Positions 48,101 through 60,845 of a stretch of DNA of 64,000 nucleotides are shown here, piece by piece (within the stretch, counting starts at the first letter, position 1; each line of letters starts with the position of its first letter). A model generated the notes under the pieces. That model saw only the letters and a list, made by a program, of their open reading frames with translations, had not been told where the DNA came from and searched no databases. Where the stretch lies: contig OU612075.1 in assembly GCA_914767715.1 (NCBI GenBank), positions 15,252,001 to 15,316,000 on the forward strand, read 5' to 3'. The DNA is from Membranipora membranacea (Eukaryota; Bryozoa; Gymnolaemata; Cheilostomatida; Membraniporidae). The translations under genes and the position numbers were made by a program.

Positions 48101-51100
48101 TCAGAGTATCAGATCAGCAGCGGCAATAAGTATGCATACTTATAGAGGAATAGGATCTTACTGCTCACTGATCATTAGTTAAAGGAACAAATGCATCAGT
48201 AATACTAATTACCAAGGGTCGGTCAGTAGTTTGTTTTTTACTTATCGGTAACAAGTAGTGAATTTGTATATTAGTACTGCCTCTGCTTGTCATTTTATGG
48301 ATTTTTGGGATTCTGAGGCGTCTGGTCCTTTAAGTTTCTGAGTAACGAAATAATGAACGGTCCAAAATTTTCCAAATGCTTCATGGTAGCAAAAATGCTC
48401 TATTCATACCACAAAACAAAGGCTTGAACAAAATTAACAGCATCTACCCTACAGAATTAAAAAAGTAAACAAGGAAATTAAGCTCACTATGCTCAGAATG
48501 AACTAATCTGCATTATAACTACCAGAAATTTTTTTTTTTGGCATGGCCTCATAATATTCAACCATGTATGGATCAAAGAAGTTCCAATTAGGAAAACTTC
48601 AGTAAGTAGAAGTATTTAACTCATAACTCGAGCTCCCAACACATCAACTCCTAACAAACAGTCAACAGAGTCAGGGGGAAAGTTTTCAGTTAACTACAAT
48701 ATGATATATAGGCTGAGTGGAGGTTATTACTTGGTCTGTGGATGACTCTATTTTACCCTCAGCCGCCCCCAAATAGTCACAATGACATAAGTTCAACATT
48801 AAGTCCTATAATTGCGTAAACATATAATTACTTTATATTTATATGTACAGCTTGGCTAAATTCTCAGGTTAATTATTACAGTAATTACAATGCTGTATAG
48901 ATGTAACTACCGATAAAGGTAGCTCGATTAGGCCACGGGTATGATGTATTCTGTGCCAATATTGAGGTAAGCAATAGGTGCATCAATAATAAGACCAAGG
49001 TCTCCCCCAAATATAAATGATAATATTTACCACATTTTCCTGGTTGTATCTGGCGATATCTCGATGAAGTGTTCTCAGCAGAATCATAGCTATCATACCG
49101 CTCATGAAGAGAACTATGACTAGAGAGTTGAGAATCTGAAACCACTGGATCTCACCGTCCTGCATGCTGTCTAGTATATAGTCCCATCTGGAGGCCCAGC
49201 GTATTGTGTCATTAGCCTGTCAAATAAGAGAACAGTCTGTCAAACACACATGACATGAACAAACCGGAATATACACGGCGATATATACCCGGTGATATAT
49301 ACCGCCATACCCAGCATGATTGTTGAGTATCTACATAAAGCTTGTTCCGTATTTGACCCCAATAAACTAGAGAAAAGGTGAGGCGTGACCAAAACTCACT
49401 TTCCAGGTTACACTGTATGTGTATTTGATGTTGACATTTTCTTGGCTCTCCTTTCTGGTGAAGCTGACTGGTAGAGCACTTGGCTGTAGACTACATTTGG
49501 TCTTATCTTCCAGGATTGTTTGATCAATGCTACAAACAAAACACAACAAATTAACAGTGTCCATAATAACAGGTCGTTAATGGGGACATAATTCTTATTT
49601 ACTGACAAATTAAATTTTGTCTGAAATGAACAGAGCCAATGTGTGAATATTATTGTACAGTTGTACAGCTTTACTTGGAAAGAGGTTCGTCCAGAATCTA
49701 AATTACACATTAACTCTCTGTTTTCTGCTATAATATCAAGTTTAGTACAGTTAATCCAACATTCCCCTAAACTTAAATCATCATCACTATCACAATCCAC
49801 CACAAATGGCAGCTTATTCCTGCATATGGAGAGGCGGGGCCTGGGTTCCCGCTCCACTGGTACACCAATTTAAGGATGCTTCCATAACCCGTTCAAGTCT
49901 TGGTAATTGCGCCGGTAAGAAGCAAAGCGTCGCTATTAGCTACATACTATGCTTAGCTTTGTTGGGGTCTATTAGTAAGATATTGAGTTAGACCCAGTAA
50001 TTATAGTATATAAACGTTCAGATAATGATCACAGTCATGACAATAACTGAATAACTACATACCCACACTGCTAGCAGATCGACTCTGTGATACGAGTCTC
50101 TCTGCACCGTAGCGGCAGTGTCACAAACTGACCCAATTGACCAACTACATTCTGCCTGTAGAAGCTAACTTTTATCCAGTTCTGTTGGGATGACTTTTCA
50201 GTTTGGGAACCCAAGCACTTTTGGATTAATCTAAAAGCACGGTGCAAAGATAACCAACCTGATTTGATTGGCGCACATGCACTAAGTGACACATACCTGC
50301 TAACGACGACCTTGACCTCAATGATACGTCCAGCGTTCAGATCCTTAGCTCCTTCTGGTAGAGTGCTGATCCACTCTGTGTCCTTACCAGGATGGTATTT
50401 TATCGTTATGTTCATGTGATTAAACAAAAAAAAAGCGTCTTCTCCTTTCTTTGGTGATTTATAGAGTTCACTCTACAAAAATACCATAAGTGTCATAATG
50501 TGAACCAAACTTTAATAAGTAGTCTTCAAGTCCTGAAGGAATCCCTAACTCTATCTAAAATATTGTGATTTGGTCACACTTTTTTCTGTCATCAATCCAT
50601 TTTCATGGTATATATACATATATGATATTTTATGAGAAAATTTATGAGTTGGGCCCTATTACGATTAAGTCTGGGTGTGGGGGCAACCTTGATCCCATTC
50701 TAAGTAGCAGCAAAACAAGCTCACAGTAGAACGAAAGCAGCATGTTATCCTTCATTTAGTGTTCTGCATATGAATGAATATTAGGTATGCATTGATGCAT
50801 GTGAAATGTGAGCTACAGCAAAATCCCTGTTAATACAATCAGAAATATCCACTGCGGGCTATCAGACTGTGCCTTTGCTTTTTTATATTTTTCTTCTTCA
50901 TATCACATGCATTCCGATTTTATCTATTTGTTTTTCTCTAACTTGGTTGCACGTTTGCTATATTTGGTCCTATTTTTATCACTGGTAATAAACACTCACG
51001 AAAAAGCCGAGCAACAAGGTTCCCTATCCCGATCCTGACAGCTTCCTACTAGGATAACAAAGTAAGCATGCATAACGCACTGCCATAATGATCATCCAAG

Positions 51101-54100
51101 TAACTTGTTGCCATACAAATAAAAGTTCTTATGTTTATTTTTGCTTTGCACTACATTCACATGTTGTGCAACATATCTATGAAACGTATTCAGGGACTGT
51201 TTCCTCCATGTGTTCAGTGTGCTGTGTTGGGATCTATGCCTAAGGTCTTGTTTTATCTATATTATATCATTCTTACCCTTGAGTTACAGAAGTCCTTGGG
51301 TTCTCCATCTTTATTGACATAACAGCCTATGGGGAATGATCTATCACAGTGTTCTACTATGGGTCCATCTTTGATAGGCTGTACCATGTAACAGAATACA
51401 AAGGGTAGATTGTCTGTAATCCTATAAACAATAGAAAACAGCAAACACACAATTAACTGGCTTGTATGTTTGTGAAACATGATCACAAAATAGAGATTAG
51501 ATGACTAGACACAGTGTGGACAATGTAAAGGATGTCCAAGTCACTTCCTCCCAGATGTTATATCAGTAGCCACAAACTTCCCAACAGAAACTTTAAGCTC
51601 CAGCACAAGTAGTGATGATAATCATACGGAAAAAATGACACCTTATCTACTCGTTACATGCACTCTGAAGACTAATAAACATGTAACTCATGTGAGCCAA
51701 GTGTGAGAGTAAAACAGGCCTGAGGAGTAAGGAAACCTGCACTGGGAGGTCATCCTTAACTTAAGATCTCATTCTCAGTTTCTACATAGTTACAAGCTCT
51801 ACATACCAATGCTGCTGATAGTTTAGTTGAATGGCTCTCATAAGTAGCTGAGTAGATTTGATTTTTGCTGCCGTTTCTTTGTCCATCTTCGCTTTATTCT
51901 TTTTCTTTCCTGGAACCGGCATATCCATCTGACAAATCACCTCACATACTTTATCCTGTCTGAAATTCAGCTACAAAAACCCACAAAAGATCACATAACA
52001 GGCTAAGATATCCATATCACATAAGCCAATATATAAACATTGGAAATAATGGCCAGGAGAGATAATAAGAAAAATTCTGTGACTACAAACAAAATCTGAT
52101 ACCTAAATGACAGTATCCGTTGAATTAAAAGGTCGCTACTATGGACAACAGTCACAAGAGGCCGAATTTTGCACCAATACTTCAAAAAGCCCATTAGTGG
52201 TTTTAGACCCTTGAATGTACATGTATTATCAAGCCTTTTGAATGTGTATGTATAATTAAAGGGTACCAGGATCTGTCTAAGTTCGTCATGTAGGCCTATG
52301 TGATTTGTATTCAAAGCACTAATTGTAAAAAAACTGGTCACCGAAGCGCCACATCAAACAGGTCGCTTTTAACTGTGTTACATTACATACAGGAATCAAT
52401 AGGTAACAAGGACAATATACGCCCTCATATAAACATGTCCCTAGAAGATCATACGTCTATGATCTTAACTAAGCTATGTTCTCCTGTTAGCTAGCTAATA
52501 CAGTTAGGATGTCGAATCCGCTTACTGAGATACATGGGGGTGTATCGAAGATCTTAACTTACCGTAATAGGTGATCTGCTGATTCTGTCACCAAACAGAA
52601 CCTCTCCAAGATTCTCACCAGGAGAATAATCCTTATCTCCAGGACAGAATGGAAACCTGTAACAGAAAATCAATCACATATCTACTCCACGGACATCTTT
52701 TCATTATGGCTTTGACTTGACAGATTTAGGGTGTTAAGTTTTGTCCAAATTGTCAAGGTGTCAAAACTGTTAAGATTTAACAGTTAATATGTCATGTTAT
52801 ACATACATAGGCCTAAAAAATAAATAAATTGACAGGTCAAAAGAAGACTCACCTGCGGTAGTCAAAAGGGAGAACAGATCTCTCCGAATCTAGTCTGTTC
52901 ACATATACATTTAATGTATTCTACAAAATAAAGGTGTTATTAGTACGGGTTCTTCTTTACTATTTCATCTAACCTAATAATCTCATAGGGTATTCCGACT
53001 GTTAATCTTATGGATGCTTGAGACATGACACAGAGCTAAGGTTGTAGGGTAATAATGACTCACTGGTGAATTAGGAACTTGCTATAACTCGCAGTCACAA
53101 ACATCAGTCAAAATGCACTTAACCTATCAACCATAGCACCGCCAGGCAGCATACTCCGCAAGGCAGCATGGTCCGAGCCTGATAACTCTAGGTATTTGAT
53201 TATGATGAGATAGTTCTAATGGTAGTATGCCCAAGGAGTTAGAGACTCTAAATCCTTGGTATGCCAGAGTGTTTGATTAATTTTAATTCTATGGAGATAT
53301 TAACGCTTCATAATCTTTTAGTCTTGAAATTAATTAATTCAAATAGGCCCATTGGATTATAAGAGGCAGTGTTAATTAAACAATATTCGATGAACTCCTG
53401 CCAACCACAATTACTACAGTGGTTGACAACGAGTGAATTAACTTATAGAATCTGGTCCATTCCATTAAACTGGTAAGAGAAACTGCAGATTCCTGTTTAA
53501 GAAAGAACTTTGCTGGTTTGGTCCAAGTCAAAAACAGTCATATTAGAAAGGTGCATCAACAGGCATCGATAAGAATCAAACCCACCTGTCCTTTTGATCA
53601 TGGATTCGGCGCCCAACTAAGCTATTTTTATCCAGTTCAAAAATAGAATGCTACACTCAGACTGGCCACACACATTATTATTATTATATGCACAATATTA
53701 ACAAATTACAGTAGACCTAGCTGACTTCAGCATAAAGACAGTGTGTAAGTCGAGTTAGGTAGCTCAGTAGCTGCCTAGCAGTTGTAACCCAGGCCTTACT
53801 TGATAGATATTGTAGAGGTCTGTGTTGCTGATCATGCTGCAGGGCAGCAGCTGTGATGGGGAGAAACATTTTGATACTTTAACTTAATCTTAATCGTTAC
53901 TTAATCTTCCATTCTCCCTGACCTGATTGATATTAAAAGATTCGCCTTCCTAACAAAATATTGTTATCTCACTAGTTTGATGTAATAATAATGATGGATG
54001 ACTTATAGTCGTAAGTAAAGGCAGAAGTTCAAATCAGTAGGAAAGAAAAAAAAAATATACTCACAGAACAACCTTCAAATTCATCTTTGCCATCCTTTAA

Positions 54101-54196
54101 ATCACAGTAGGACTTTGGGGCAAGACCTGGTAGGTAAAATGCTCCAACTGCAGCTAGGCATGTTAAGAACATGCATAAAGCCACTGGTGTCTTCAT
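45176..54196 (-). CDS. TM9SF2: Transmembrane 9 superfamily member 2-like nonaspanin
   Basis: Fifteen minus-strand exons join in frame: 54196-54065, 52920-52853, 52656-52563, 51970-51807, 51421-51277, 50472-50297, 49529-49400, 49216-49031, 48062-47930, 47502-47325, 47077-46918, 46654-46503, 46132-46021, 45784-45613 and 45243-45176. The product is 689 residues (human TM9SF2 is 663). It has a signal peptide and the family AFYLPGLAP start, a large luminal domain ([22 protein letters not shown] landmarks), then nine membrane helices with [34 protein letters not shown] and LWGEGSSAA, and the KVD C-terminus used for COPI-dependent Golgi retention. The TM9 family acts in Golgi/endosomal membrane protein sorting and glycosylation. 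Exon phases all fit without gaps. It is divergent from EFHC2, with about 700 bp between the start codons. Confidence 0.95.
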
Positions 54197-54902
54197 TTTG
54201 TAGTGTTCACAGTATATTTTTGAATCCAGTAACTAGCAAGAGAGAAAAAAGGAGTGACTCACTCTCATAACTTGACGCTGAGCTTAGCCTAGTAAGCGTC
54301 CCAAACAACACGTCACTTAGGCGCACCGAATTATCCATGGTTTAAGAACTAATCTGGTTCGATATCTTTTTCTATTAGTATCTGAATCCAAATTAGAATG
54401 TCTGCAGTTAACTTTTTCTTCAAAAATTGCACTTATCAATTACATCTCATTTGAAACTGCTTCATAAAAAAACTTTTATCTTAGGATAAATGTAGAAGAA
54501 ATACAAATGATTGCCAAAATGAAGTGCATTATAAATAATACAAAGTTCTTCTTTTTTTCTACAGAGAAACACCTCTATATTTCCTCCTCACAGGAAAATA
54601 TTCTACAATATATTTTGTTACACAATTATCTCAAAAAACAGAATTCAACACCTAATCTATAATATTTCATCTTCTCTAGACATTGAATTTATATTCTTTA
54701 TACTATTAGATTGATGTGCAATAGAAATATGGACTTGCATTATGACAGGATATAGTTGTGTTACTACACTACCTAGGGCATCAAGTTGCTTAGCAACTAT
54801 ATAAACTTCATTCACACTCAGTCAAGAAGAAATTGCCTTAGCAATACTTGTACAGACCAATATACAGGAATAAAAGCATCAAGAAACATACAACTTGAAA
54901 TC
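54197..54902. promoter_or_regulatory. Divergent promoter region between TM9SF2 and EFHC2
   Basis: The two start codons face away from each other across 706 bp, so both promoters must lie here (or in adjacent leader exons). The EFHC2 side contains an RFX X-box at 54785-54797 followed directly by a TATA-like ctatataaac. I see no obvious initiator or GC-rich element for TM9SF2. Confidence 0.65.
54785..54797 (+). promoter_or_regulatory. RFX X-box upstream of EFHC2
   Basis: GTTGCTTAGCAAC is an inverted pair of RFX half-sites (GTTGC / GCAAC) and fits the RYYNYY-N1-3-RRNRAC X-box consensus at every position with a one-base spacer. It lies 105 bases before the EFHC2 ATG. RFX factors drive ciliary genes through X-boxes placed near the start codon, and EFHC2 is an axonemal protein. 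Confidence 0.75.
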
Positions 54903-57900
54903 ATGGCCTTGCCATTCCTTCCAGGCAACAATTTCAACAAAAATGTAAGTACTAATTCTTAGTCTTCTTCTCAAAAAAGTGCTTAGAGACTGATATATAT
55001 ATCCATCCATCTCAAATCACTTCTAAGTTTATCCCTCTAACTCCTTCCTTGGTTTATCCTCATTTATAATGTATTAATAAGTTGCAGTAAATACTGCCCT
55101 CAAAACTATCAACATGATGATTGATATTCAATGCCACAACAGGCACAACATGGTACATAATTGATTGTTCATTGGTTGATCAGCCTGTATTGACTAGCTT
55201 GTTGACATTGGCTAGAGTCTGATATTATCAGTTTGAATCTGAGTCTGTGGAGAATGGAAGAGAAAAGTTATCATGCATCAAAGTGGCGAATCGCTCACCG
55301 TTGTGAAGTAGGCAACAACCCTACTTGGGATATGCAATACAAGGCTAATTGAAGAGAGAATAATGGTACGCACCTTTACTCTGCGAAGATCTGATGATTA
55401 AGGGCAGCTCAAGTCTCCCGCGTTTTACGTCACTGCCTTTCCGGTCTCTTTAGAGTAGGAGATAGAATCCTAAATATCATAACCGTCACTGAATATATTG
55501 CTAACAGATTTTTTATTCTTATCCAGCTGGGCAAAGAGAAGTTTCACAAGTCACATCACTTTGACTATGTAAACAGAGATGTCGCTAAGATGCAAGGAGA
55601 CAAGGCTGGTATCGGTGGAGTGCCACTGCCTGGTCAAGATCTGAAACCTAAGAGCTCAGTATTTCCCAGAGGGGAAGGTGCTAATCAACCTGCCTGGGTG
55701 GCTTTTGATAAGCAGGTCCTTAGCTTCAATGGGTACGTAAAATGTGATAGTATAACAATAATACTAACATAATATAGTGTATCATGATTACAATATAATG
55801 AAAAAGTCATAGAATAAGGATTTTTAGCAGTCTATATATGCATCATATTGTTTCGCAGGTTATTTAAGCTGCGCTGGTCGTTGATAATATCTATTTTGGT
55901 GCCTGATTGTAAAATTTAAAATTTTGATTTCATGTTATATAATACATACCTCTTTCCTTCTGCAGGTACTTCCAGGAGTCAGTCGTTGAGAGAAGAGAGG
56001 AGCAGTATAGGGTTAGGCCTTGTATTGTCTACTTTTACCTGGAAGATGACTCCATACAGGTGGTTGAACCCAGACAGAAGAACGCTGGGCTTCCTCAGGG
56101 AACACTCATCAGAAGACACAGGTAATCATTCAAAATTTCTTCACACGAACTATCTTTGACCTGAAACCCCCCTACTTGGCTGTGTGTGTCCTAATATGTT
56201 GACATATAGATCTGCAGTCGCTAGTTTTATTCAAATCTTGACATGTAAAACTCAAACACAGATGATAAGACACAGGTGAAATATTGTTATTTTTTCAAAA
56301 TCTCATTGAATATGACAATGGTTTAGTTTATTGGGACAATAATGCCATTTATCTCATTTTAGAGTACCTAGACCACCTCCGAATGATGACCAGTTTTACA
56401 CAGTAGAAGATTTCAATATTGGAAGAGAGCTTACATTGTACGGACGAGTATTCAAACTTACCTCTTGTGATGAGTTCAGTAGAAACTTTCTGACTAAGCT
56501 TGGAGTTAGAGTTCCCCCACCTGATGGTACACCTGAGGATCCCTATACTGATCATAGGAAGGCTGTAAGTGACGCTTATCAATCGATTCATTGTAAATGT
56601 TATTTTCTCAATCTTCCCTTACCCTTCCCCCTTGAAGATAATGTATTAGAGAAAATAAAACAAATGCTTACCTTGATCTTTTCTGCGGGAGATTAGTATA
56701 ATGGGATTGTGCCTCATGTATTTTCTCTCCATCCTGTGATCTGAGAGAAGCTCTACTTTCTCACCATTGTAAACACACCTACCTACCATGTTAGAAGTTA
56801 TCAGGTAATATTTTGAGAGTAAGTATTCCATCTCATATTGATACTGTATTTTTGCAGATGGACGAGTCAATGCAGCCACTCAGACCATATGAGAGGTTCG
56901 ACACTCTGAAACAGTTTCTGGATCACGATCGTCATGTACTGAGATTCTTCTGTTTCTGGGATGACACAGATAGCATGTTTGGGGATCCCCGTGAGCTTGT
57001 GCTCCATTACTTCCTTGCTGATGACACTATCGAGATCAGAGAAGTAATACCAGCAAACTCAGGTCGCGATGCTGCTCCTGTATTCCTACGACGTGGTGTT
57101 GTACCAAAGGATGTTGTTGATCTGAAGCAGCCTGGAGAGGTCACAGAGAGGACAGTACTCAACGTCTTCGGACCAACTGGACACGGCAGCAGATACATTC
57201 TCGACAGTCTCAAGGTGTGTGTCGTGGTACTCAAAAGTATCAAAAAACTACCTACCCACAACCCACATCTATTTCTCAAGCATACAATGATGTAACTCTA
57301 CAGCAATAGACAAGTAAAGGAGAGTTCAAATAATTTCATAATAAATATTTTTTACCTGAGATTCATATTTGAGTTTTTCTATTTACAGACTGGAGCTGTA
57401 TCTGTAGATACATACAAAGACTCAGATCTGAGTCTTGGAGCACAACTCAATGTCTGGGGTCGCAAGGTCGTTCTCTGTGACTGTGATGACTTTACTAAAG
57501 AATTCTATAGAACTAAATATGGCATCAGTAAGTTTATCTAATTGGACATTGAAAGCTTTGTATCACAATATTTATATTGTATTGCTGACTTTTCCTGCAT
57601 GACTTCATGGTTCTGGTGTAAACATGACATATTTTTTCACAAGCTGTTGTACATTTTACAGACGACTATCAATCTCTGCCATATAAGAGAGAGCCTCAGG
57701 CACCAAGAGCTCGAGAAGTGCCTCCATACAACGGATTTGGATCAGAGGAGGATTCTCTCTGTTCCTGTGCTGGTCTCCTTCCCAAACCCCCGAGACGTGA
57801 CTTTGTCAAGTTCATGGAGAAGGATAGGTGAGCAGATGAGTTATCACCCCACAAGCAAAGTGATTAAAATACATTTTTGTTTGATCTGGATTGTCACTGA

Positions 57901-59121
57901 AAATAAATCGAGCTGTTCTCCCTTATTAATTGCAAACAAAGAGTAGTAAGATGGCCAGGCTGTCATTGGAGGAGAAAATATACATCATCTACATGATGAT
58001 AATATGATTTTCTTATGTTGCCAGATGTGGCCTGGAGAGTAACGTGTTACGGTTCCTGGCTAAGATGGAGACTAACAAGCCCATCGACATGGATAGACGA
58101 TTCATCATCAGCTACTTCTTGGCTGATGACACTGTCCTTGTATTTGAACCTCCAGTTAGGAATTCAGGTATGTTAGAAAAAATTCTTAATAAAATCAATC
58201 ATCCCGTTAATTATACAAAAAATCTTGTGAAAGCTTAGACTATTTAACCTTTCATCTAGCCATGTAACAAAAAAAGGGGGGGGGGGGGGGAAATGACACC
58301 TATTACTGTTTATGGAATGATTACATGTTGCATACATTTTTTATTCCTCATCCTCATCAAACAACCTATCACTATAAATACTCTTATCAGGTATGGGTGG
58401 CGGTAAATTCTTGGAGAGACAGAGAGTCAAGAAGCCGAACCAGCCTCGATATGGCACAGAGCTGAGTGATTACTACCTGGCCAGTGACATGTTCGTTGGT
58501 AACACCGTGGAGCTGAACAGATTTAGGTTCCAGCTAATCGATGCTGATGAGTACGCCTTCAGATACATGGAGCAACATGCTAGTGCGGTGAGTTCAGATT
58601 TGTGACTCGTATCTAGATATTCTAAATTTGAAGTTGTCCTTTCCTTTATATTGAGCAGACAATCCCTAACAGATTTGGTTACTCTCTTGTTATGTGAGTA
58701 AATATAGGACTCAACGTCAAGTTTCACTAGCTGATCTGTTCAAACATGAAATGGTGATCCAGAATTTTAACCAACCTAACAACCTGATTAAATCCATCCA
58801 TCGCTATTAAATCCTGATCTTGGGGTTTCTCTTGCTGTTCTTATGACTGTGACGATTTGTTTTTAGTTCCCTCGATGCTCAAACCAGGGAATACTGGATA
58901 AGATTCGAGGCGGTACTAGCTCACAGGTAGAGGAGGTTCTGTCAATGTTCCAGAAGGCCGACCCTTCAAGATGTGGACTGGTCAACTACGATCACTTTGT
59001 GTCTCTTATTCAGTCTGTTGACTCAAGCATCAGTGCACAGGAGATCATGACTCTTGCCAGGCTCTACGGGTAAGCCCACCATGACACACTATAATACTTA
59101 TATATAACATGCATATATATG

Positions 59122-59156
<35 letters not shown>

Positions 59157-60845
59157 GTCACACTATGAAGGTTTGTTGTGCCTTAGAATTCAGGGGGTTG
59201 TTATGATAATGTGGTGGTCTTACAACGTCTCAACTAACTGTCAACATTATCGATCATATCAACCAAATGTAGAAATACTTATCTTACAACAGGCAACATC
59301 AAAATCGTTTACCCAATCATATAACTAGCAAGACAGACTTTTAAACAGATTTACTCTCTAAAATTACTCATGAAATATAATCTCCCGTCTCATTTTAGTG
59401 AGAGGACCCAAGACTCTGATATGAACACAGCTGGACTAGTTTATCTGGTACAGGATGCTCTGAGGAAACAGAACTTTGATATCCGAACAAACAAACTACA
59501 GGAGGCTCTCATTCAGAGGGATGCTCAGAAGTAAGATTCATATTACCTAGTAACTCTGGTAACTCTGGTAGCTCTGGTAGCTCTGGTAGCTCTGGTAGCT
59601 CAGGTAGCTCTGGTAGCTCTGGTAGCTCTGGTAGCTCTGGTAGCTCTGGTAGCTCTGGTAGCTCTAGTAACTCTAGTAGCTCCAGTAGTTCTAGTAACTA
59701 GTAGCTCTATAATTTCTAATAACTCTGTGGACCCTAACCGCCTGCGTTTTATTGCTGTAACAATGGCAAAATTTTTTCATAAATTTAGGTCTCCTAAATC
59801 TGTCTTAATGTAAAAATTAGATGGGAAAGAAGGATTAGCTGGGATTGAGTAAAATGGTCTGCGCATCAAGTTATGTTACGGCTATATCTAGGCTAAAGCA
59901 GTGGAAGCCTGGCATTATGGAAGTTTAATTGGGGCAAACAGCCCAAGGTAGGCTCATGTAACATTTCATGTCCCAACTTATAATTACAGGAACGAGTATC
60001 TGAGCGAGAATGAAGTAGTAACAGCCTGTAAATCTATCAGAGTACCAGTACCGAGAGATATGCTCGCTAGTCTAGTAGCTAGGTAAGTTATACCCTACAA
60101 CCAAGTCGGTCCTTACTAGGACCATGATTATTATAATGACACTATAGGAGGAGAAAGGGCAACATTATCAGACAATAAAGATTCGCAAAGATTCTCATAA
60201 GCCGACTTGATTCATCCATGTTGACATTATCCACTCCTCTGGTAGTCAGGAGTGGTCTGATGGTTAAGGGTATGGGCTTTTGGTCTTTGAGGTTCAGTTT
60301 CAATTACACAGTTCGTCCTAGCCAGATCCTTGCAGAACAGGACTTAAAATACCGGAGGTCCACTGTGTGTTTGCAAACCCCACAAGCAGCAAAAAGAACC
60401 CCTCTGCCTCTTCGATATAAAGAGTAGCAGTGTTTCCGGCGGGCATGGGTATAGGGTGGGGCATGAGTACTATGAGTCCCAGTTCCTGTACTCAAGAGAA
60501 GATAACTCTTCTCTGCTTCAAAGATGATGAAACAAGCCTGATCATAATTTAACGACATAGCAACAAAATTGTAAATGTCTTTACTTTTGATTTAACAATT
60601 TCACTTTTCAACTGTTTAGATGTAGCCGTAATGAGCAAGGAGAGGTAAGGTACACAGAGCTACTACAATACATGGACTGGAAGACCTGCCCTGTGGCAGC
60701 CCCGGCTAATTATCAGCAGGGAGTATACAACCAGAACTGGGTACAAAGGGGCGACGCTGACCAGGTACACAGAATACAGTACGTCAAACTATTAGCTGAT
60801 GTGTACGGTCAAGCTATCAACTCTCTGCTAGAACAACAAAACTGA
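54903..60845 (+). CDS. EFHC2: EF-hand domain-containing family member C2 (ciliary DM10 protein)
   Basis: Thirteen exons join in frame: 54903-54944, 55527-55732, 55966-56121, 56363-56564, 56858-57214, 57389-57527, 57662-57827, 58025-58167, 58391-58587, 58867-59069, 59399-59530, 59990-60082 and 60620-60845. The product is 753 residues (human EFHC2 is 749). It starts MALPFLPGNNFNKN, as in vertebrate EFHC2. Three DM10 domains follow, marked by FDKQVLSFNGYF (about 70), VLRFFCFWDDTDSMFGD (about 230) and NVLRFLAKMETN (about 430), each with an F/Y-L-x-DD core. The C-terminal third has degenerate EF-hand-like segments (ADPSRCGLVNYDHF). EFHC1/EFHC2 are microtubule inner proteins of ciliary doublets, so the organism has motile cilia or flagella. 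The first exon ATG matches the family start. Confidence 0.96.
58276..58291 (+). repeat. G16 homopolymer in EFHC2 intron 8
   Basis: A run of 16 G after an A run, in the intron before exon 9. A second G16 run is at 11468-11483. Confidence 0.9.
59107..59157. repeat. AT dinucleotide microsatellite in EFHC2 intron 10
   Basis: About 50 bp of imperfect (at)n directly after exon 10 of EFHC2. Confidence 0.9.
59552..59705. repeat. 9-bp minisatellite (agctctggt)n in EFHC2 intron 11
   Basis: Roughly 16 tandem units of agctctggt start about 20 bases after the exon 11 donor; later units drift to agtaactct/agtagctcc. The repeat is open in one frame (a Ser-Gly-Ser-type tripeptide), but it follows a good GT donor and is intronic. 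Confidence 0.9.
60240..60555 (+). mobile_element. Probable tRNA-derived SINE in EFHC2 intron 12
   Basis: An A-box-like tggtctgatgg (60253-60263) and a degenerate B-box ggttcagtttcaa (about 60290-60302) are spaced as in a tRNA. They are followed by about 250 bp of GC-richer, non-coding body that is unlike the surrounding intron. The end and target duplication were not resolved. Confidence 0.5.

Noticed and set aside
49408-49857. 149-codon minus-strand frame in TM9SF2
   Set aside because: Only the last part (49,529-49,408) is the real exon; upstream is intron read-through lacking family similarity.
50071-50427. 118-codon minus-strand frame continuing past TM9SF2 exon 6
   Set aside because: The exon ends at a consensus donor at 50,297 and the next family segment starts at 49,529; the extension is intron.
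53801-53865. Minus-strand exon-like segment ([17 protein letters not shown]) with acceptor and donor inside the first TM9SF2 intron
   Set aside because: Exon 1 joins the exon at 52,920 directly in phase 0 and the joined protein aligns without gap to the TM9SF2 family; including this piece would insert 17 residues with no counterpart. It could be a rare cassette exon.
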